A stretch of DNA of 21,704 nt from an uncultured Eubacteriales bacterium (GTDB lineage: Bacteria > Bacillota > Clostridia > Peptostreptococcales > Anaerovoracaceae): assembly GCA_902796875.1 (NCBI GenBank), contig CADBQT010000056.1:1-21704 (forward strand), read 5' to 3'. A program made the translations under genes and the position numbers. The notes under the pieces were generated by a model. That model was not told the origin of the DNA. It did no database searches and saw nothing but the letters and a program-made list of their open reading frames with translations. Below are positions 1-8,500 of the stretch, one piece after another. Numbering within the stretch: the stretch's first letter is position 1; every line of letters starts with the position of its first letter.

Positions 1-486
1 GAGATCGTGGAGAGCCGGTACGGCGTAGAGGAAGTGGCCGGGTACCGGATCATCCGCCAGATGTCCAAAGACAGGAATGCCCTGGGTTCCTCCCGGGCCT
101 TCGATTACGTTTCCCATCTCCCCGGAGAGAAGGAACTGATCCTGATGATGAACAACCTGAGCGACGCCGCAGAGTGGTCGGAGAACACCTGCTGGCTCTA
201 CGACTGTGATTTCGAGTTTCTCCGGCAGGACAACATCCGGAACATCATCGTCACCGGGCCAAGAGCCAGGGACTATCACCTCCGCCTGAAGATGGCGGGG
301 ATCGACGACGACCGGATCTCCTTCGTCCACGACGAGATCGATTCCCCCGGGGCCCTGCGCCTGTATCCGGGTGAGGACATCTACGTGCTCTACGGCACCG
401 ACTCCATCGAACTGGCGGACAAGGTGGCGGCCAAGGTGAAAGAGAAGATCCAGGCGAAGGCCGGAGAGGGGAGGAAGCAGTCATGA
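1..486 (+). CDS. murT: MurT-like Mur ligase, C-terminal fragment (5' end outside window)
   Basis: This is the last 161 codons of a gene that starts upstream of the window. The frame is open from base 1, so the GTG at 7 need not be a start. It resembles the C-terminal domain of MurT (DUF1727), the Mur-ligase-like subunit that works with GatD to amidate the D-isoglutamate of lipid II in Gram-positives. Support comes from the segment WLYDCDFEFL, corresponding to the family's SWxWDxDFE, and from TGPRARDYHLRLKMAG, corresponding to the family's SGxRAxDMALRLKYAG. The Asp-rich stretch just before the WLYD segment (family DNxxDGxD) reads NNLSDAAEWSEN here and is clearly divergent. The final YTA-type motif is also altered to YGTDS. 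The stop overlaps the next start in ATGA (483-486), so the two genes are translationally coupled. Family assignment is good; enzymatic activity is uncertain. Confidence 0.8.
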   Translation, partial: EIVESRYGVEEVAGYRIIRQMSKDRNALGSSRAFDYVSHLPGEKELILMMNNLSDAAEWSENTCWLYDCDFEFLRQDNIRNIIVTGPRARDYHLRLKMAGIDDDRISFVHDEIDSPGALRLYPGEDIYVLYGTDSIELADKVAAKVKEKIQAKAGEGRKQS

Positions 487-1253
487 AGATCGAAGTACTG
501 TATCCGGAGATCTGCAACCTCTACGGAGATCTGGCCAACATCCGATATCTGAAGGAATGCCTGGCCCAGGCGGAGGTGATCGAAACCACCCTCCAGACCC
601 GACCCCGTTTTCTCGAAGAGGAGATGGATCTGGTCTACATGGGCTCCACCACGGAGAACGGCCAGCGGCTGGCCCTGGATCAGCTGCGGTTCTTCCGGGA
701 GGAGATCCTGGCCGCCGTGGAAAAAGGCCAGAAATTCCTCATCACCGGAAACGCCATGGAAATCTTCGGTGATCGGATCGAAGAGGACGGGGAGATGGTC
801 CTTCGGGGACTGGGCGTTTTCCCCGGCGTGGCGAAACGGTCCTCCATCAACCGGTTCAACAGCCTGTTTCTGGGTGACTTCACTCCGGAGGCGGCAGAGC
901 CCATTCGAGTGGCCGGATTCAAGAGTCAGTTCGGTCATACCTTCTGCGATGAAGGGGATCAGGGACTGGATGATCAGGCCCTCTTTACCGCCGTCCGGGG
1001 ACCGGGAATGAATCGTTATGCAAAAGGTGAGGGGATCCATAGGAATAATTTCCTGGCCACTTACGTCATCGGACCCCTGCTCATCCTCAACCCGCCCTTC
1101 ACCCGGTGGTTCATCGAAGAGTTCCTGGGAGAAGAGACTGCACACCTGGCCTACGAGAAAGAAGCCTTGGCGTCCTATGAGGCGAGGGTGAAAGAATATG
1201 CAGACCCGAACACGGGACTCTACTACTGGGGAGGGACCACGGAGCGGTGGTAG
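483..1253 (+). CDS. GatD-like class I glutamine amidotransferase, catalytic residues replaced
   Basis: The 256-residue protein follows MurT with an ATGA overlap, and its length and fold match GatD, the CobB/CobQ-type glutaminase that feeds ammonia to MurT. N-terminal YPEICNLYGDLANI (residues 7-20) matches GatD's NLYSDIGNI region. The catalytic parts do not match. The nucleophile elbow, ICGGYQFLG in S. aureus GatD, reads ITGNAMEIFG (87-96), so the Cys position is Thr88. The glutamine-binding segment GFENHGGRT reads GFKSQFGHT (145-153), with His152 in place of Arg. The catalytic-His segment GTYLHGPIL reads ATYVIGPLL (192-200), with Ile196 in place of His. The scaffold around each motif is intact and the frame is uninterrupted, which suggests a retained non-glutaminase role rather than decay. 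Partner function is inferred from context only. The comparison residues are recalled from the S. aureus enzyme. Confidence 0.8.
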   Translation: MKIEVLYPEICNLYGDLANIRYLKECLAQAEVIETTLQTRPRFLEEEMDLVYMGSTTENGQRLALDQLRFFREEILAAVEKGQKFLITGNAMEIFGDRIEEDGEMVLRGLGVFPGVAKRSSINRFNSLFLGDFTPEAAEPIRVAGFKSQFGHTFCDEGDQGLDDQALFTAVRGPGMNRYAKGEGIHRNNFLATYVIGPLLILNPPFTRWFIEEFLGEETAHLAYEKEALASYEARVKEYADPNTGLYYWGGTTERW

Positions 1254-1297
1254 ACCTTTCCGGAGACGACGGGACAGACCAGGGAAACAGGCAAGAA

Positions 1298-1330
1298 AAA
1301 AAGCAGGTATGGGATCCATAGCTGCTTTTT
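1298..1330. terminator. Bidirectional intrinsic terminator between gatD-like gene and spoVG
   Basis: The arms AAAAAGCAG (1298-1306) and CTGCTTTTT (1322-1330) pair perfectly. An inner stem TATGG/CCATA (1308-1312 with 1316-1320) closes on a GAT loop. On the plus strand the hairpin is followed by CG, leaving a five-T run. On the minus strand the run is seven T (complement of 1295-1302), so it should end spoVG transcripts efficiently as well as those from the upstream MurT/GatD pair. The two genes are convergent across it. Confidence 0.85.
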
Positions 1331-1370
1331 CGTTGAGACGAATGCCTTTCAGATTTCTTCACGGCGGTGT

Positions 1371-1661
1371 TTATTCACTGGTGTCTGCTTCCTCTGCCGC
1401 CTTTTGGGCCAGTACTTTCTCGTATTCCTCCAGGATAGCATCTCTGATTTTGTTCCTGGTCTCGGAGACCAGGGGATGAGCGATGTCGCGAAAATCGCCT
1501 TCACTCATCTTTCTGCTCGGCATAGCGATGAATGGACCGTTCTGACCTTCGATGATCTTGATGTCATGAACGACGAATTCATCATCGAAGGTAATCGATA
1601 CGATGGCTTTCATTTTGCCTTCATCGCTTACCTTGCGGATCCTTACGTCTGTAATGTCCAT
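1371..1661 (-). CDS. spoVG: Septation regulator SpoVG
   Basis: This 96-residue protein has the usual SpoVG length and signature: [11 protein letters not shown] at the start, [21 protein letters not shown] (positions 19-39), then FIAMPSRKM and a segment of the form [14 protein letters not shown]. SpoVG is a small nucleic-acid-binding regulator that affects septation, sporulation and surface properties in Bacillota. The C-terminal tail after about residue 84 is charged and variable, as in other members. The start at 1661 is supported by an upstream AAAGGCGG (complement of 1671-1678) at good spacing and a strong promoter farther upstream. In Bacillus, spoVG lies directly upstream of glmU in the same orientation. 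Here it points away from murC and is separated from the acetyltransferase gene by murC. Confidence 0.96.
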   Translation of the reverse strand: MDITDVRIRKVSDEGKMKAIVSITFDDEFVVHDIKIIEGQNGPFIAMPSRKMSEGDFRDIAHPLVSETRNKIRDAILEEYEKVLAQKAAEEADTSE

Positions 1662-1702
1662 GAACGTTACCGCCTTTCATGCCGCATTATGAATATGAAT
1701 AA

Positions 1703-1731
1703 ATTATACAACCGATGAATAAAACATGCAA
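1703..1731 (-). promoter_or_regulatory. Sigma-A-type promoter for spoVG
   Basis: Reading the minus strand, TTGCAT (complement of 1726-1731) and a perfect TATAAT (complement of 1703-1708) are separated by 17 bases. Transcription should begin near 1696, giving a leader of about 35 nt. The surrounding AT-rich patch contrasts with the GC-rich genes. Confidence 0.85.
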
Positions 1732-1740
1732 GTTAAATAG

Positions 1741-1769
1741 TTCAAAACCGCCGGGAAATATGGTACAAT
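1741..1769 (+). promoter_or_regulatory. Extended -10 promoter for the murC operon
   Basis: TTCAAA (1741-1746) and TACAAT (1764-1769) are 17 bases apart. A TGG immediately before the -10 provides the extended TGn element, which would offset the weak -35. It is divergent from the spoVG promoter with about 10 bases between their -35 boxes. The murC ribosome site AGGAGG is at 1789-1794. Confidence 0.65.
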
Positions 1770-1805
1770 GACATCACCGAAAAGCTACAGGAGGAGCGAC
1801 CATAA

Positions 1806-3194
1806 ATGATCAATCTTTCAGAATACAAAAGGATCCACTGCATCGGCATTGGCGGTATTGGATTGTCCGGAATTGCAGAGATCCTGCTTTCCCGTGGATA
1901 CGAAGTATCCGGTTCTGATATGAGGGAGAGCGATATAACCGAGAAACTGATCGGCGACGGGGCGAATATTTACCTGGGCCACCGGGGAAAGAACGTGGAA
2001 GGCGCCGATCTTGTCATCTACACCGTGGCAGTGGGAGACGATAATCCGGAACTTGTCCGGGCCGCCGAACTGGGGATCCCCGCGGTCACCCGGGCGCAGG
2101 CCCTGGGCGCGCTGATGGCGGAGTACGAAAACAGCATAGCCATCTCCGGTACCCACGGCAAGACCACCACCACGGCCATGATCTCCCTGATCCTCAAAGG
2201 AGCGGGGAAGGAGCCGACGATCTCCGTAGGCGGAAACCTGGATGAGATCGGCGGCAATTTTTACGTCGGCGACAAGGACTACTTCGTCACCGAGGCCTGT
2301 GAATACCGGGACAGCTTCCTGCAGCTCAGGCCCACCATCGAGATCATCCTGAACATCGATTCCGACCACCTGGACTACTTCAAGGACGTGGATCACATCG
2401 CCCGGTCCTTCGAGCGGTTCGCCCGCCAGGTCCCCGAGGACGGGACGGTGATCGCCTATGACGCCAACCCATTCGTGCAGAGCGTCATCGAGGGACTGCC
2501 CAACGTGGTCACCTTTGGCTTCAGCTCACGAAGCGACTTTTATGCCACCAACATCGTATTCGACAGCGAGGGGATGCCTTCCTTCGACGTTCACCACGGG
2601 GGCAAGACCCTGTGCCGCATCGAACTGTCCGTTCCGGGAGAGCACAATATCTTAAACGCCCTGGCTGCCTTTGCATGCTGCCACCTGCTGGGCATCGAAA
2701 ACGAAGCGATCGTCGATACCCTCCGGGAGTACAAGGGGATCCACCGGCGCTTCGACGTGCTGGGAAGGACCAGCGACAACGTGAAGATCATCGACGACTA
2801 CGCCCACCATCCCACGGAGATCAAGGCGACCCTGTCCGCCGTGCGGAACATGAAGCACAATCATCTGTGGTGCCTGTTCCAGCCCCATACCTATACCCGC
2901 ACCCTGGCCCTGCTGGAGGAATTCTCCCAGGCCTTCACGGAAGCGGATAAGGTGGTGCTGGCGGAGATCTACGCGGCCAGAGAAAAGAACATCTATAAGA
3001 TCAGCTCCAAGACGCTGATGAACAAGATCCGGGAGTACGACCCGGAGGCGGACGTCTTCTACTTCAAGGGATTCGAGGACATCGCCAAATTCGTCTACGA
3101 CAATGCGGAAGAAGGGGATCTGATCCTGACCATGGGCGCAGGAGACATCTACCGGGTCGGAGAGATGATCCTGGAACTGGATCGAAAATTCTAA
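1806..3194 (+). CDS. murC: UDP-N-acetylmuramate--L-alanine ligase MurC
   Basis: MurC is a cytoplasmic enzyme that joins L-alanine to UDP-MurNAc using ATP, the first step of the peptidoglycan stem peptide. The 462-residue protein has the usual family length. The N-terminal UDP-binding Rossmann motif is GIGGIGLSG (14-22). The ATP loop is GTHGKTTT (115-122). The central domain has TEACEYRDSFL and NIDSDHLDYF, and the C-terminal domain has DDYAHHPTEIKATL and FQPHTYTRT. Start 1806 is preceded by AGGAGG with 11 bases spacing. It opens the murC-to-dapB operon, and the next gene begins 24 bases after its stop. Nothing unusual is seen in the protein. Confidence 0.97.
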   Translation: MINLSEYKRIHCIGIGGIGLSGIAEILLSRGYEVSGSDMRESDITEKLIGDGANIYLGHRGKNVEGADLVIYTVAVGDDNPELVRAAELGIPAVTRAQALGALMAEYENSIAISGTHGKTTTTAMISLILKGAGKEPTISVGGNLDEIGGNFYVGDKDYFVTEACEYRDSFLQLRPTIEIILNIDSDHLDYFKDVDHIARSFERFARQVPEDGTVIAYDANPFVQSVIEGLPNVVTFGFSSRSDFYATNIVFDSEGMPSFDVHHGGKTLCRIELSVPGEHNILNALAAFACCHLLGIENEAIVDTLREYKGIHRRFDVLGRTSDNVKIIDDYAHHPTEIKATLSAVRNMKHNHLWCLFQPHTYTRTLALLEEFSQAFTEADKVVLAEIYAAREKNIYKISSKTLMNKIREYDPEADVFYFKGFEDIAKFVYDNAEEGDLILTMGAGDIYRVGEMILELDRKF

Positions 3195-3218
3195 GGAAAA
3201 GAGAGGAACGACGGACGG

Positions 3219-3917
3219 ATGAGTCTGAGACAATACGAAGCGGAAGAGAAGAAGAGGATCAAGAGAAATCTTGCCTACGAGGAGAGGGGCGTCCGGTTCA
3301 TGGACCTTCGCACGGCGTACATCGACGAGACGGCGCGGATCGGTCAGGGAACGGTCATCTACCCCAACGTGATCCTGGAAGGAGACGTGACCATCGGAGA
3401 GGACTGCACCATCGGGCCCAACACCCGGATCGTGGATTCGGAGGTCGGCAACGGCACGGTGATCCAGTATTCGGTGATCACCGAGAGCAAGGTGGGCAGC
3501 GAGACCAAAGTGGGGCCCTTCGCATACCTCCGTCCGGGAAGCACCATCGGCGACGGATGCAAGGTGGGCGACTTCGTGGAGGTGAAGAACTCCTCCATGG
3601 GTGACGGGGCCAAGGCCTCCCATCTGACGTATATCGGAGATTCCGACGTGGGCAGGGACGTGAACCTGGGCTGCGGCGTGGTCTTCGTCAACTACGACGG
3701 CACATCCAAGCATCGGTGCGTGGTGGAGGACGGTGCCTTCATCGGCTGCAACTCCAACCTCATCGCCCCGGTCCACGTGGGTGAGAAGTCCTACGTGGCG
3801 GCGGGAAGCACCATCACCGAAGACGTGCCCGACGGGGCCCTGTACATCGCCAGAGCCAGGGGGAAGGCTCTTCTGGACTGGGTCAGCCGCAAAGGCATTC
3901 TGAAAAAGAAAAAATAA
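3219..3917 (+). CDS. glmU: Stand-alone GlmU-type acetyltransferase (left-handed beta-helix), no uridyltransferase domain
   Basis: The 232-residue protein aligns with only the linker and C-terminal half of GlmU, which acetylates glucosamine-1-phosphate with acetyl-CoA. It begins in the linker helix (YEAEEKKRIKRNLAYEERGV), continues with hexapeptide repeats such as IGEDCTIGPNTRI, and keeps the acetyltransferase active-site residues: Arg105 in YLRPGS, Lys123 in FVEVKN, His135 and Tyr138 in KASHLTYIGD, Asn149, NYDG (158-161) and Lys164. The N-terminal pyrophosphorylase half (about 230 residues in bifunctional GlmU) is absent, and only 24 bases separate this gene from murC, so it is not a missed upstream exon or frameshift here. 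The GAGAGGA at 3201-3207 supports the start, and Met28 at 3300 is a less likely alternative. It sits immediately before prs as glmU does in Bacillus. Function is probably GlcN-1-P acetylation with uridylation done elsewhere. Confidence 0.88.
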   Translation: MSLRQYEAEEKKRIKRNLAYEERGVRFMDLRTAYIDETARIGQGTVIYPNVILEGDVTIGEDCTIGPNTRIVDSEVGNGTVIQYSVITESKVGSETKVGPFAYLRPGSTIGDGCKVGDFVEVKNSSMGDGAKASHLTYIGDSDVGRDVNLGCGVVFVNYDGTSKHRCVVEDGAFIGCNSNLIAPVHVGEKSYVAAGSTITEDVPDGALYIARARGKALLDWVSRKGILKKKK

Positions 3918-3965
3918 ATACCGTTCATCATTATTCATGACTATACATTAAGGAAGGAGCATCCA

Positions 3966-4916
3966 ATGAAAAACGGCCTTTTCGCGAACCACAAGATCTT
4001 CGCAGCCAACTCCCATCCGGAACTGGCGGAAGAGATCTCGTCCATCATCGGCAAGCCTCTGGGAGAAGCGAAGGTTTCCAAGTTCAGCGACGGGGAGATC
4101 TCCGTGAGTCTGGGGGAATCGGTGCGAGGTAGCGACTGCTTTATCATCCAGTCCACCTGCGACCCGGTGAATGACAACCTGATGGAACTGCTGATCATGA
4201 TCGACGCCATGAAGCGGGCTTCAGCGGGAAGGATCAGCGCAGTGATGCCCTATTACGGATATGCCCGGCAGGACCGGAAAGCAAAGGCAAGGGATCCCAT
4301 CACGGCCAAGCTGGTGGCGGACATGCTGGTGGCCGCCGGCGCGGACCGGGTGGTGACCATGGACCTTCACGCCGCCCAGATCCAGGGATACTTCACCATT
4401 CCGGTGGATCACCTGGTGGGTCTGCCTATCCTGGTCAAGTATTTCGCCCAGAAGGGCCTGAAGGACCTGGTAGTGGTCTCCCCGGACCACGGCAGCGTGC
4501 CCCGGGCCAGAAACATGGCGGAACCTCTGGGATGCCCCATCGCCATCGTGGACAAGAGACGTCCCGAGCCTAACAAGAGCGAGATCATGAACATCATCGG
4601 TGAGATCGAAGGCAAGAACTGCATCCTGGTGGATGATATGATCGATACGGCGGGAACCATCACCAATGCGGCCAACGCCCTGAAGGACCTGGGCGCCAAG
4701 AGCGTACTGGCCTGCGCCACCCATCCCGTGCTTTCGGGACCGGCCATCCAGCGTCTGGACGAATCGGCCATCGAAGAGCTGGTGGTGCTGAACACCATGC
4801 CCATTCCCAAGGAAAAACAGCTGCCCATGATGAAGATCCTGTCCGTAGGCCCCATCTTCGCCGAGGCCATCAATCGGATCCACACCAACGGCTCCATCAG
4901 TAAGCTGTTTGTATAA
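3966..4916 (+). CDS. prs: Ribose-phosphate pyrophosphokinase (PRPP synthetase)
   Basis: The enzyme makes PRPP from ribose-5-phosphate and ATP for purine, pyrimidine, histidine, tryptophan and NAD synthesis. At 316 residues it has class I family length. Visible motifs are FSDGEIS (40-46), the flexible ATP loop [16 protein letters not shown] (97-112), [11 protein letters not shown] (133-143) with the conserved His135, [13 protein letters not shown] (170-182) and the PRPP-binding loop [11 protein letters not shown] (221-231). The usual GGVxRAR in the catalytic region reads GSVPRAR, a minor change. A strong AAGGAAGGAG at 3950-3959 precedes the start. The 48-base gap from the acetyltransferase gene is AT-rich, but no convincing promoter is visible there, so it is probably read as part of the operon. 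Confidence 0.97.
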   Translation: MKNGLFANHKIFAANSHPELAEEISSIIGKPLGEAKVSKFSDGEISVSLGESVRGSDCFIIQSTCDPVNDNLMELLIMIDAMKRASAGRISAVMPYYGYARQDRKAKARDPITAKLVADMLVAAGADRVVTMDLHAAQIQGYFTIPVDHLVGLPILVKYFAQKGLKDLVVVSPDHGSVPRARNMAEPLGCPIAIVDKRRPEPNKSEIMNIIGEIEGKNCILVDDMIDTAGTITNAANALKDLGAKSVLACATHPVLSGPAIQRLDESAIEELVVLNTMPIPKEKQLPMMKILSVGPIFAEAINRIHTNGSISKLFV

Positions 4917-4931
4917 CACGGAGAACGGCAT

Positions 4932-5525
4932 ATGTACGTGATTGTGGGCCTGGGGAACCCGGGCAGGCAATACGAAAATACAAGACATAATATGGGGTTT
5001 CGTGTACTGGATATCCTGTCGGAGAAGGAGGGGATCCCCCTCACCCGGCTGAAACACCGGGCCCTCATCGGCGAGGGAAGGATCGCCGGAGAGAAGGTCA
5101 TCCTGGCCAAACCCCAGACATTCATGAACAACAGCGGGGAATCCATCGGGGAGATCGTCAGGTATTACGATCTGGCCCCGGAGGAACTGCTGGTGATCTA
5201 CGATGACATGGACATGCCGGCGGGGACCATCCGCATCCGCAAAAAAGGCGGAGCCGGATCCCATAACGGCATGAAGTCCATTCTTTCTCATCTTCAGGGG
5301 GAACAGGGATTCCCCCGGATCCGGGTGGGGATCGGAGCCAGCCGTGGAGAGGACTGGAAGGATTTCGTCCTGAACAAGGTGGGAAAAGAAGAAGGTAAAC
5401 TCCTTCAGACCGGGATCGAGACCGCAGCGGATGCCGTCATGAGCATCCTTTCCGAAGGGATCGACCGGGCCATGAACCGTTACAACGTCCGGCCGGACAG
5501 GGACAGGCCGAGTGATCTGGATTGA
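4932..5525 (+). CDS. pth: Peptidyl-tRNA hydrolase
   Basis: Pth recycles tRNA by cleaving peptidyl-tRNA released from stalled ribosomes. The 197-residue protein has the family motifs VGLGNPGRQYENTRHNMGF (5-23) with catalytic His19 and Asn9, KPQTFMNNSG (60-69), YDDMDMPAG (90-98) with the Asp that supports the histidine, and GSHNGMKS (109-116). It starts 15 bases after prs. Its TGA stop overlaps a TTG that may start mfd. The order prs-pth-mfd is standard in Bacillota; the ctc and fin genes that lie between them in Bacillus are absent here. Confidence 0.97.
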   Translation: MYVIVGLGNPGRQYENTRHNMGFRVLDILSEKEGIPLTRLKHRALIGEGRIAGEKVILAKPQTFMNNSGESIGEIVRYYDLAPEELLVIYDDMDMPAGTIRIRKKGGAGSHNGMKSILSHLQGEQGFPRIRVGIGASRGEDWKDFVLNKVGKEEGKLLQTGIETAADAVMSILSEGIDRAMNRYNVRPDRDRPSDLD

Positions 5526-8500
5526 AGAAAAAAGGAATGATCAACATCGCCGGCGCAGCGGAGGGCAGAGTCGCCCCCCTGGCCGCAGAACAGATCAGAA
5601 ATCACGGGGGACAATGCCTCATCGTTGTCCCCTCCATGATCCGCGCGAGGCGGCTTGCCACTGACCTCGCTTTTTTTCATGGGGACATCCCCATACTCCT
5701 CCTTCCGGAGGAAGAGGAGAGCCGGATCGCCTTCGAAGCGAGAAACAGTGAGGACGCCCAGGAGAGGATGAAGGTCCTGAGGACCGTCTGCTCCGGGGAA
5801 GACTGCGTGGTCATCGCCCCGGCGGCAGGGGCCGTCCGCAGGCTCCCCCCGGCGGAGATCTACGAGAAGTGGAGCATCTCCATCGCCCTGGAAGAGGACG
5901 TGGATATCCGGAAACTGACGGAGACCCTGGCCATCATGGGGTACCAGCGGGTGTCCATGGTGGAAGCCAAGGGGGAATTCACCCTGCGGGGCGGGATCCT
6001 GGACGTCTATCCCCCCGATGAGGATCTGCCCATCCGGATCGAGCTCTTCGATACGGAGGTGGACTCCATCCGGCGTTTCGATCAGGAGACCCAGCGTTCA
6101 GCGGAAAACCTGCGGGCGGCAAGGATCTGGCCCTGTCATCTCCTTCGGAGGGACCGGGAGGTTTTCGATGCTGCCGCAGGAAGGATCCGGAGAGCCTACG
6201 ACCGGCAGATCCGGACCATCGAAAAAAAGGCGGCGGAGGCGGCCAGGAATTCCTCGGAAAGCGGGGAAGCTCTGGGGGCGTCCCGGGTGCAGACGGAGCT
6301 TTCCCAAAAGCTGGAGCAGCGGAAGGGTCAGCTGCTGGAGTACGTGGAAGAGGGGATGAACCTTCAGTATCTGGAGAGCATGCTCCACTATTTCTATCCC
6401 GAACCGGCATGGATCTGGGACTACATGGACGATCCCCTGGTGATCGTCGATGATCCTGCCCGGATCCTGGAGGGCCTGGAAGCCGCAGAGAAGGAACAGC
6501 AGGCGGATATGGAGGCTTTGCTGGCAGAGGGCAGGGCCATCGGAGAGGATTTTCGCTGGTCGGCGGGAAAAGAGGACTACTTCCGCCTTTACGAGAGGGA
6601 AGGATTCATCTTCACCCCCTTCGTGAGCACCATCCGAAATGCTCCTTTCCTACACGAACTTCGCCAGGTGGACTGCCGCCAGAGTCCGGTGTACAACGGC
6701 CGGATGGACTTTTTCAAGGCGGATATGGACAGCTACCTGGCCGCAGGATACCAGGTCACCATGATCTGCAGCAATCCGGAACGGCGGAAGATGCTGGATG
6801 AATTCCTGGTCCGGGAGGACTTTTACGACCGTAAGGCCCCGGGGACCTTTCACCTGGTGGAGGGGACCATTACGGCGGGGATGGTGTTCCCCGAGTGGAA
6901 GAAGTGCTGGATCTGGGAAGGGGATATCTTCGGCACGGGAAGCCGGCGCCGGCGTTCCCGGAGGACCAAAAGCCGGGGAGAGAAGATCCGCAGCTTTTCC
7001 GATGTGCAGGTGGGGGACTATGTGGTCCACGAGATCCACGGGATCGGCCGGTTCCTCGGGGTGGAACAGATGGCGGTCCAGGGGGTGAAGCAGGACTACC
7101 TGAAGGTGAAATACGCCGGAGCGGACATGCTCCACATCCCCGTGGATCAGATGGGGATCCTTCAGAAATACATCGGAGGAGAAGGGGTCCAGCCCAAGCT
7201 GAACCGGCTCAGCGGAGGAGAGTGGCGGCAGACCAGAGCCCGGGCCCGGGCTGCGGTGGAGGACATGGCTCAGGATCTGATCCGGGTCTCCGCCGAAAGG
7301 ATGCGTCAGAAGGGCCACGCTTTCTCCGAGGACACGGTGTGGCAGCGGGAATTCGAGGACGGATTCCCCTATCAGGAGACGGAGGACCAGCTTCGGTGCA
7401 TCGAGGAGATCAAGGAGGACATGGAGCGGGACGTACCCATGGACCGGCTCCTCTGCGGCGATGTGGGCTTCGGCAAGACGGAGGTGGCCGCAAGGGCCCT
7501 GTTCAAGTGCGTCTGCGAAGGAAAGCAGGCGGCGGTGCTGGTGCCCACCACCCTCCTGGCCAACCAGCACTACTACACCCTGAAGGAACGGTTCGAAAAG
7601 TTCCCCTTCCGGGTGGAGGTCCTCTCCCGGTTCCGCACTGCGGCAGAGCAGAAGAAGATCGCCCAGGCCATCGCCAAAGGGGAGGTGGACCTGGTGATCG
7701 GCACCCACCGGCTCCTGTCCAAGGATGTTTCCTTCAAGGATCTGGGCCTTCTGGTGGTGGACGAGGAGCAGCGGTTCGGCGTCCGTCACAAGGAGAGGAT
7801 CAAACAGCTGAAGGAAAACGTGGACGTGCTGACTTTGTCCGCCACGCCCATCCCCCGGACGCTGAACATGTCCCTTTCCGGGATCAAGGATATGAGCACC
7901 ATCGAGGCGCCGCCGGAGGACAGACACCCGGTCCAGACCTACGTGATGGAGCGGGACGACTTCGTGATCCGCAACGCCATCGAAAAGGAGCTGGAACGGG
8001 GCGGTCAGGTCTACGTGCTCCACAACCGGGTGGACTCCATCCACCGGGTGGCTTCGGAGATCTCCCGGCTGGTGCCCCAGGCCTCTGTGGGCGTGGGCCA
8101 CGGCAGGATGAAGGAGCAGGAACTTGAGGACGTGATCATGGACTTCATCGACGGGGAATTCGATGTGCTGGTGTCCACCACCATCATCGAAAACGGCATG
8201 GACATCCCCAACGTGAACACCATGATCATCCTGGAGGCGGAGCGGTTCGGGCTGGCGCAGCTCTACCAGCTTCGAGGCCGGGTGGGCCGGTCCGGGCGGA
8301 TGGCCTGGGCCTACCTCATGTACCGGCGGGACGGGAACCTTTCGGAGATCGCCGAGAAGCGCCTTCAGGCCATTCGGGAATTCACCGAGTTCGGCTCGGG
8401 ATTTCGGATCGCCATGAAGGATCTGGAGCTTCGGGGCGCGGGAAATATCCTGGGCACGGAGCAGTCGGGCCACATGCTCAGTGTGGGCTATGAGCTCTAC

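Noticed and set aside
7..9. GTG at 7 as the true start of the first gene
   Set aside because: The frame is open to base 1 and the protein aligns with only the C-terminal part of MurT, so the gene begins outside the window.
2652..3938. 428-codon minus-strand frame across murC and the acetyltransferase gene
   Set aside because: It crosses two well-supported plus-strand genes and their spacer; the composition is that of a shadow frame.
3918..3965. Separate promoter for prs
   Set aside because: TATACA at 3942-3947 is a fair -10, but no -35 is found at 16-18 bases spacing.
6650..8473. 607-codon open frame on the minus strand opposite mfd
   Set aside because: It is antisense to the helicase core of Mfd. 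The product is rich in His, Pro, Leu and Gly with no domain, as expected from GC-rich codons read backwards.
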